Positions 9,701-13,874 of a stretch of 13,874 nt of DNA are shown here, piece after piece. The DNA is from Thalassiosira profunda (Eukaryota > Bacillariophyta > Thalassiosirophyceae > Thalassiosirales > Thalassiosiraceae): contig JALLAP010000717.1 of the NCBI GenBank assembly GCA_036939355.1, forward strand, positions 1-13,874. The letters run 5' to 3'. Under the pieces are notes generated by a model. The model saw only the letters and a list, made by a program, of their open reading frames with translations, was not told the origin of the DNA and ran no database searches. Both the position numbers and the translations under genes were made by a program. Numbering within the stretch: the stretch's first letter is position 1; each line of letters starts with the position of its first letter.

Positions 9701-10873
9701 CCGATCCAGCAACGTCGCACGCCGTGTCTCTCCATCCTCGTCAACAACAACGAAATTCGGACCGAAGTCGCAGAACATCTTTGCGTGCACGCCCGCCGTC
9801 TCTACCGAGAGAAACGGCACCACTCCTGCTTTGGACGAGGAGCATTCTCGCGACCGACAAGCGTTGTTCATCTCTAACTGGGCTGCTGTCGATCGATCCA
9901 CGCACACCACCACGGGATTGGTGCCCAACGACACGTTATCTTCGTCGTCCATGTCCTCATCGCCCTCTTCTCCATTCTGCAACATGTGAAGCAATCGCTC
10001 TCGGTTGACAATGTCCACCATCACCCCAGGATTGAGCCGCTGGATGTACTCGGCGAGCAATATCGCCCCATCGTCCAACGGAGCCAACGAATCCGCATCA
10101 GTTATATCACTATCGCCCTCTTCCCCATCGGATTCTCTCTTCTCGAGTCCGCGATGCTCGCCAATCTCGGCCAACGCCGCGCGGTGATACGCCGCCCCCA
10201 GATCGTCCAACGATCCGTCGAAGTATCCCTCGTCCGATGGAGCCTCGCCATCGTCCCTTACGAGGACGATACGTCCCACCCCGCTCAGCGCCAGATTCTT
10301 GGCCAGCTCGTACAACAGCCCCGACGGGGTCTCGCTGCGGGAGGGGGCGCGCGGATCAGCGTCCAACCCCGCGAACCCGTCGGCGCCGTCGATCCGCACG
10401 TCGCGCGCGCCGCCCAGCGGACCGTCGAGGATGGCGGTCGTTGATCTCACTAGTTGGTGCGCCCGGGCGCCAAGGGCGTACATTTGCCGAGAGTAGCGCT
10501 CGTCGTCGCTGTCGCCGTTCTTTTCTTTGCTTTTGCCTTTGTTGCTGTGTGGGGCATCAATCGGAGCAGTGCTACCTTCTTCTGCCTCGCCTTCGAGATA
10601 GCTTTGCACATCATCATCGGTGCCGCCCCCTCGAAGCGACGCCGCTGCAATCGATGCTAACAATCTCCTGTGCCGACTGTCTGCTGCATCCAAAGCAATT
10701 CCAAAAGGAGCTCGTGAAGGCTGCAACTGCAAGTCAGCGCGCCCACCATTTCGTGAGGTGATGGCGAGGGACGCCGTCAAAGAGGGCGATCGGGGCCGCC
10801 ACCCCTCCGCGGCCGGCACGAAAATAGAAAGCAGGATCCCCGCCGCGGCGAGGGGAGCAAGCGGTCGATGCAT
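6703..10873 (-). CDS. Ubiquitin-activating enzyme E1 (Uba1 type) with N-terminal signal peptide
   Basis: E1 adenylates ubiquitin with ATP, then carries it as a thioester to E2. The reading frame is complement(6703..6817, 6891..10873), 1365 aa, after skipping one copy of an assembly duplication. The inactive adenylation half starts near Y127 (YSRQMYALG). FCCH-type sequence follows (FCDFGPNF). The active adenylation half has GAGAIG (683-688) and DMDTIEKSNLSRQ (716-728). The catalytic cysteine is Cys845 in PVCTLKNFP. GAPFWSG belongs to the second catalytic-cysteine half-domain, and the ubiquitin-fold domain covers about 1205-1365. Yeast and human enzymes are about 1020-1060 aa; the excess here is the N-terminal 120 residues and acidic insertions. 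The first in-frame ATG is at 10873. It starts a hydrophobic segment (8-19) with a cleavage site near VPA-A (21/22), then an Arg/Ser/Ala-rich stretch (25-82). This fits a bipartite signal for a complex plastid, as in the symbiont E1 of SELMA. Periplastidal location is inferred. Confidence 0.9.
6818..6962. repeat. Exact 72-bp direct repeat flanking a single N (assembly gap)
   Basis: Positions 6818-6889 and 6891-6962 are identical over 72 bp, separated only by N at 6890. The repeat lies inside the last domain of the E1 gene. Together with the N it adds 73 bp, which shifts the frame and replaces the proper C terminus with a short spurious end near 6866. Collapsing the copies gives a continuous frame into RFIDLSVSVEDLETGEEF and a stop at 6703. 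This is best explained as two overlapping contig ends that were joined without merging. Confidence 0.92.
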
Positions 10874-11380
10874 GGTGGCGAGGCTGCCGGCAAGGGCTTT
10901 CGCCGCGTTGTGCGGGGGAGCCAGAGTAGGCCTAGGCAAATGATCGAATTACAAAGTGATTAGATAATAAGTGCTTACGTATCGGGGGTTATTTGATTTG
11001 CGTTGTGCTTGGCTTGGCGGCCGCCCCCCGCGCACCCGGCCCTGCGCCCTGCGTGACCGCACCAGCCTGCACCGACCTGCGTGGCATCACTTGGCGCTGA
11101 AAAATTGCAACACAGGTGGCGGTGAACTCACCACTCTATATGAATGATATCTAGGCCCTTGGTTGGCGTGCTTGACTCGGCCGGTACCATCCTACTGCAC
11201 ACGCATACGTCATCCCCACCGTCCGCTCGACGAGCACGAAATTGAGCACAGTCTCTAGAGGAGGAACTTGCCGCGCCTATCAGCTGGCTGGGGGTATCAA
11301 ATTTTCGCGTGACGAGTCTCTGGCTATCGATCGAACAAGGAGCAGGCGACGGTGCACCTGTTGCAATTTTGGACACTCAC
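10874..11380. promoter_or_regulatory. Divergent intergenic spacer (507 bp)
   Basis: This spacer separates the E1 gene (minus) from the MgtE-like gene (plus) and must contain both promoters. An AT-rich block (about 10940-11000) lies 70-130 bp upstream of the E1 ATG. A GC-rich block occupies about 11015-11095. CTATATGA at 11137-11144 is a possible TATA-like element for the plus-strand gene, about 237 bp before its ATG, but support is weak. No RNA gene or convincing ORF is seen. The frame of the MgtE gene stays open back to 11309 without an ATG. Confidence 0.4.
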
Positions 11381-12265
11381 ATGTGCCGACGAGCAGCAAC
11401 CGCACGCTGCCACATCCAACCCTTCTTGCTGTCCCTCATCGCGGCACTTCTATTCGGTGGCATCGAGTCGGCTGCTGCAATTAAGAGCCCGGCATTATCG
11501 TTTGTCAAAATGGCGCCCAAAACGAGGAGCGCCGGCGCGGCGTCGGAATCGTCCTCCGTCCTCCGCGAATTGAAGGACACCATTTCGTCTCAGGCGGCGG
11601 AGATTGAGAGATTGAAGAAGGAACTGTCTGCCACAAAGAAGCCGGCATCTGGCGGTGGGGGCGGCCACGGCCACCACGGGCCCGCGGTGGACAACGAGGA
11701 CATACTCGATTACAAATCCAAATCGTCGCTCTCCATAGCGTCCGAACGTGTGGGGTGGCTGGGCATCTTCCTCCTCTCCCTCTCCATGACGGCCCTCATC
11801 ATGAACGGATTCGAGCACACGTTAAGCAAGCAGATTGAACTGGCGTACTTTGTGCCCCTGATGGCCGGCCACGGTGGCAATACGGGAGGGCAGGCCGTGG
11901 GCACGGTGCTCTCGGCACTCAGCGCGGGGATCATCACGCGGAAGGATGCATGGCGGGTAATAGGCAAGGAGGCCATGAGCGGATGCGTCATGGGAATAAC
12001 ATTGGGGGCGCTTGTGGGGCCGATCAGCCACTACGTGATGGGGATATCGCAACACGTGGCGACGGTGGTCTCGGTGACGTTCCCGTTGCTGAGCACCATC
12101 GCGGCATTTCTGGGAAGCTCGCTGCCGTTCGTCTGCGTCATGTTGGGGCTGGACCCGGCGGTGATTGCCGCACCGGCGATGACGAGCTTTGTGGACGTAT
12201 CGGGGCTACTGTGCTACTTCTTGATTGCCAACCAGATATTTGCATGGTTTGGCCTCGAACTTTAA
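11381..12265 (+). CDS. MgtE-type Mg2+ transporter, membrane domain only
   Basis: The 294-aa protein matches the C-terminal membrane domain of MgtE/SLC41 divalent-cation transporters. About five transmembrane segments lie between residues 126 and 291. Signature motifs are PLMAGHGGNTGGQ (159-171), which matches the MgtE PxxxGxGGNxxxQ motif, and LDPAVIAAPAMTSFVDVSG (257-275), which contains the pore-lining acidic residue of the family in DPA (Asp258). The regulatory N domain and CBS pair of bacterial MgtE are missing. Instead there is a short coiled-coil-like segment (about 58-85) and a Gly/His-rich linker. From the first ATG, residues 12-33 form a signal-peptide-like segment ending ESAAA. A second in-frame ATG (11510, Met44) has a much better context (AAAATGG) and would give a 251-aa product without that segment. 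Location could therefore be ER, plastid envelope or another membrane. Substrate Mg2+ is inferred from family. The stop at 12263-12265 lies inside the left copy of the 72-bp assembly duplication but is unaffected. Confidence 0.85.
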   Translation: MCRRAATARCHIQPFLLSLIAALLFGGIESAAAIKSPALSFVKMAPKTRSAGAASESSSVLRELKDTISSQAAEIERLKKELSATKKPASGGGGGHGHHGPAVDNEDILDYKSKSSLSIASERVGWLGIFLLSLSMTALIMNGFEHTLSKQIELAYFVPLMAGHGGNTGGQAVGTVLSALSAGIITRKDAWRVIGKEAMSGCVMGITLGALVGPISHYVMGISQHVATVVSVTFPLLSTIAAFLGSSLPFVCVMLGLDPAVIAAPAMTSFVDVSGLLCYFLIANQIFAWFGLEL

Positions 12266-12357
12266 AGTGGATGGGCAACATCTTNGCTACTTCTTGATTG
12301 CCAACCAGATATTTGCATGGTTTGGCCTCGAACTTTAAAGTGGATGGGCAACATCTT
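12213..12357. repeat. Exact 72-bp direct repeat flanking a single N (assembly gap)
   Basis: Positions 12213-12284 and 12286-12357 are identical over 72 bp, with N at 12285 between them. The left copy includes the last codons and stop of the MgtE-like gene, and the right copy repeats them downstream. The repeat length is exactly that of the repeat at 6818-6962, which points to one technical cause, such as a fixed-length graph overlap joined through an N. The coding sequence is not changed. Confidence 0.92.
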
Positions 12358-12524
12358 GCTCGAAGTGAGGCTGCGCCAATGAGAACGAGTATCTAGAGAG
12401 GACTGTTTAGGGAGTATGATAATATGTCGAGCATCTTAGATAAGTGCAAGCGCGGCTGCCGTTGTGAAGGCCTGGAAAGTCTCGCCAGTGAAGCTGTCAA
12501 ATGGGCACCCACAAACCGCAACGC
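12266..12524. other. Convergent 3' spacer
   Basis: This region lies between the stop codons of the MgtE-like gene (plus) and the dynein light chain gene (minus). About 73 bp of it is the assembly duplication, leaving roughly 186 bp. I see no AATAAA signal, RNA gene or ORF; it should contain both 3' UTRs. Confidence 0.5.
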
Positions 12525-12854
12525 CTAACTCTTGTAGCAGAGGACGCCCGTCTTGCCGTAATACAGGTGGAGGAGGAACCTCTGCTGGCAGCTAATGTCG
12601 AAGGCAAAAGCTTCGCCGACCACCACCTCCCACGACTGTCCGAACTTTTTGTCCAGCGTTTGTTTGATAAGCATTGACGCGGCTTCGTAATCGCGGGTGG
12701 CCTGGAATTTGTCGAGGGCCGTCGTGATCATTTCCACTGCCTCGGTCCCCATCTCTGCCGGGCAATCCGAGTACTTTATGAGAGGCTTCTTCAGGCTCTT
12801 CTGGAACTCCTCCTCGTCGAATTCTTCGGCCTGTCCGTTGCTCTGTGCCATCAT
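12525..12854 (-). CDS. Dynein light chain, LC8/DNAL4 type
   Basis: LC8-family light chains are small dimeric subunits that bind peptide motifs in dynein intermediate chains and other partners. The 109-aa product has the whole domain: PLIKYSDCPAEM (24-35), a helical middle with IKQTLDKKFG (63-72), SWEVVVGEAFAFDIS (74-88), and the final strands LLHLYYGKTGVLCYKS. The DKKFGxSWxVVxGExFxFxI core and the acidic N-terminal extension are closer to animal DNAL4 and the related axonemal outer-arm chain LC10 than to cytoplasmic LC8 (DYNLL1). An axonemal role is likely but not certain, and it would imply a flagellated stage. Two adjacent ATGs (12854, 12851) open the frame. The frame is open further upstream to 12953 but without an ATG. 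The start lies 100 bp from the stop of the upstream gene on the same strand, so the promoter is short or overlaps that gene. Confidence 0.9.
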   Translation of the reverse strand: MMAQSNGQAEEFDEEEFQKSLKKPLIKYSDCPAEMGTEAVEMITTALDKFQATRDYEAASMLIKQTLDKKFGQSWEVVVGEAFAFDISCQQRFLLHLYYGKTGVLCYKS

Positions 12855-12954
12855 TGGGCTGTGGTTGGCGGGCGAGAGGATGGCAGACCGGGTCAATGGC
12901 CGGAGAGTGAAAAAAAAATCAAAATTCGTCACTGCAAGAATTGCAAATATCAAA

Positions 12955-13515
12955 TCAACCGCCCAAATTTCGATACAGTATTTCGTCCTCTTCCGTGAAA
13001 TCCGATCGCAGCATCATCCGTATCCGCCGCTCCCTCCGTGCATGCTGCTCTTGCTCCTGCTTCCGCCTTCTCCTCCTTTCCGATTTGGTCGTTGCGGGCT
13101 TCTTCGCTGGATAGAATGAACTGTTTCCTCTTTTGACAGCCTGTGGTTTGGGCTTCGATGCAGTTTCTCTTCCTGCTTGGGAAGGAGGTCCTCGCTTCCC
13201 TGCCCTGCTCGCCCCTGTTGCATTCCCATGCGCTTGCAACGAACTCCGGTAGAACGAGATCAATTGCGACGAGGATTCCGCAGGACACTCGTCCGCGGGT
13301 ATCACTGTGGCTCCCCCATCGTTGCCTCCCGCGTGAGACCGCGGGCGCCTTCTGCTTCGTCTACGATTGCTCGGTGCATCTGCCGGAGCGTTCGGTGCAT
13401 CTGCCGGAGTGTTATTTGCAACTCCGCTGCCACCCCGACGCGGGCCTCTCCCCTCTTCCACGAGACCCGCGTAGATCTCGTGAGGAGGCTCGTCCTCGAC
13501 AACGGCGGCGCTCAT
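12955..13515 (-). CDS. Hypothetical basic low-complexity protein
   Basis: The frame encodes 186 aa from the ATG at 13515 and matches no family I know. Visible traits are an acidic N terminus, a Pro/Ala/Asp repeat (two copies of APADAP-like units at 37-49), an Arg-rich cluster (51-59) that could be a nuclear localisation signal, a Ser/Gly/Lys-rich middle, and a strongly charged helix-like segment at 144-168 rich in Arg, Lys, Glu and Gln. It ends with the acidic-to-neutral tail SDFTEEDEILYRNLGG. This last part is the least repetitive and most likely conserved. No signal peptide or membrane segment. It lies 100 bp upstream of the dynein light chain gene on the same strand and 245 bp from the divergent TM9SF gene. 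It could be a nucleic-acid-binding or structural protein. The frame could also be a chance GC-rich ORF, though its compact position between neighbours favours a real gene. Confidence 0.55.
   Translation of the reverse strand: MSAAVVEDEPPHEIYAGLVEEGRGPRRGGSGVANNTPADAPNAPADAPSNRRRSRRRPRSHAGGNDGGATVIPADECPAESSSQLISFYRSSLQAHGNATGASRAGKRGPPSQAGRETASKPKPQAVKRGNSSFYPAKKPATTKSERRRRRKQEQEQHARRERRIRMMLRSDFTEEDEILYRNLGG
13373..13414. repeat. 21-bp tandem repeat, two units
   Basis: Two adjacent 21-bp units start with GGTGCATCTGCCGGAG and differ at two positions. They lie inside the hypothetical 186-aa gene, in register with its codons (seven residues per unit), and encode its Pro/Ala/Asp repeat. Confidence 0.8.
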
Positions 13516-13760
13516 GACGTTGGCCCCACAAGCACGGCAACGTCGTGAATTGTGAGGCGGGCCAAATCGATCTCATAGCGTGTCATTTGCATTTTATTGA
13601 GGTTGACTCGATAGGCGTACGTAGTGAAAGTAAATGACCCGCGCCACCTTGATTGACCGCCCGCGAGCCGGCCAAAGATCTTCCCGCCCGTTGCCCTCCC
13701 CAGCGACGGACGCGGCCAGCAGCCCCACCCCGTCACCGCCATCTCCAACAGCCTGAAGCC
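13516..13760. promoter_or_regulatory. Divergent spacer upstream of the TM9SF gene
   Basis: The 245-bp gap lies between the start codons of the hypothetical basic protein (minus) and the TM9SF gene (plus), so it should hold both promoters. It is moderately AT-rich in the centre (13575-13635) and GC-rich near the TM9SF start. No clear core promoter motif was seen. Confidence 0.35.
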
Positions 13761-13874
13761 ATGCCCAACCTCCGCACGAACCTCGCGCGGTCGGCCGTCC
13801 TCGCCGTGGCGGCCCTGCGCACGGCGCACGGGTTCTACGTCCCCGGCGTCCGGCCTCACGAGTTCGAGCCGGGC
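13761..13874 (+). CDS. Transmembrane 9 superfamily (EMP70) protein, N-terminal fragment
   Basis: Only the first 38 codons are present; the gene runs off the window. The ATG at 13761 starts a signal peptide (about 1-24, hydrophobic SAVLAVAAL, then TAHG). It is followed directly by FYVPGVRPHEFEPG, the hallmark start of the mature luminal domain in TM9SF/EMP70 proteins (usual form FYLPGVAP...F..GD). Full members are about 600-700 aa with nine transmembrane segments and act in Golgi/endosome membrane protein sorting. The identification rests on this short but distinctive segment. Upstream context is GC-rich, with no in-frame competitor seen. Confidence 0.8.
   Translation, partial: MPNLRTNLARSAVLAVAALRTAHGFYVPGVRPHEFEPG

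Noticed and set aside
10874..10939. N-terminal extension of the E1 to 10939
   Set aside because: It would need a TTG start. The first ATG is at 10873 and begins a well-formed signal peptide.
11309..11380. N-terminal extension of the MgtE-like protein to 11309
   Set aside because: It would need a GTG start, unlikely in a nuclear eukaryotic gene. The first ATG is at 11381.
12855..12953. N-terminal extension of the dynein light chain to 12953
   Set aside because: It begins with TTG, and the family normally starts near the ATG pair at 12854. I also tested a spliced fusion with the upstream 186-aa frame through a CAG acceptor near 12935; the obvious GT donor gives a stop soon after the junction.
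1..13874. tRNA, rRNA, CRISPR array or transposon
   Set aside because: I looked for cloverleaf-like blocks, regular spaced repeats, transposase motifs and inverted terminal repeats and saw none that held up by eye.

Overview
The window looks like nuclear DNA from a eukaryotic alga with a red-lineage secondary plastid, most likely a diatom or related stramenopile. Several points support this. The genes are long and nearly intron-free, with one 75-nt GT-AG intron found. They are packed on both strands with short spacers. Typical eukaryotic families are present: a Uba1-type ubiquitin E1, a WW-domain protein, an LC8/DNAL4-type dynein light chain and a TM9SF/EMP70 protein. The E1 starts with an apparent signal peptide followed by a basic, Ser/Ala-rich stretch, as expected for the symbiont-derived ERAD-like (SELMA) machinery of such plastids. 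The species cannot be fixed from the sequence alone.

Layout from left to right: (1) 159-1484, minus, a secreted protein with two copies of an eight-cysteine module and a GPI-like tail, split by one intron; (2) 1779-3215, minus, a TruA-family tRNA pseudouridine synthase with low-complexity insertions; (3) 3546-6680, plus, a very GC-rich gene for a 1044-aa protein with a zinc-ribbon-like motif, a Rossmann-like segment, an acidic tract and a WW domain; (4) 6703-10873, minus, the E1, whose stop codon lies 22 bp from that of gene 3; (5) 11381-12265, plus, an MgtE-type Mg2+ transporter domain, divergent from the E1; (6) 12525-12854, minus, a dynein light chain; (7) 12955-13515, minus, a small unrecognised basic protein; (8) 13761 to the window end, plus, the first 38 codons of a TM9SF/EMP70 protein.

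Two single Ns, at 6890 and 12285, are each flanked by an exact 72-bp duplication. These look like unmerged contig overlaps. The first one breaks the reading frame of the E1 in its C-terminal ubiquitin-fold domain. Skipping one copy plus the N restores a normal C terminus.

The genes do not form a single pathway. Genes 1, 4, 8 and possibly 5 carry signal peptides. Genes 4 and 5 share a 507-bp divergent spacer and may both act at membranes around the plastid or in the ER, but that is inference. No RNA genes, CRISPR arrays or transposons were recognised. The most interesting candidates are the signal-peptide-bearing E1, the duplicated eight-cysteine surface protein, and the combined zinc-ribbon/Rossmann/WW protein.
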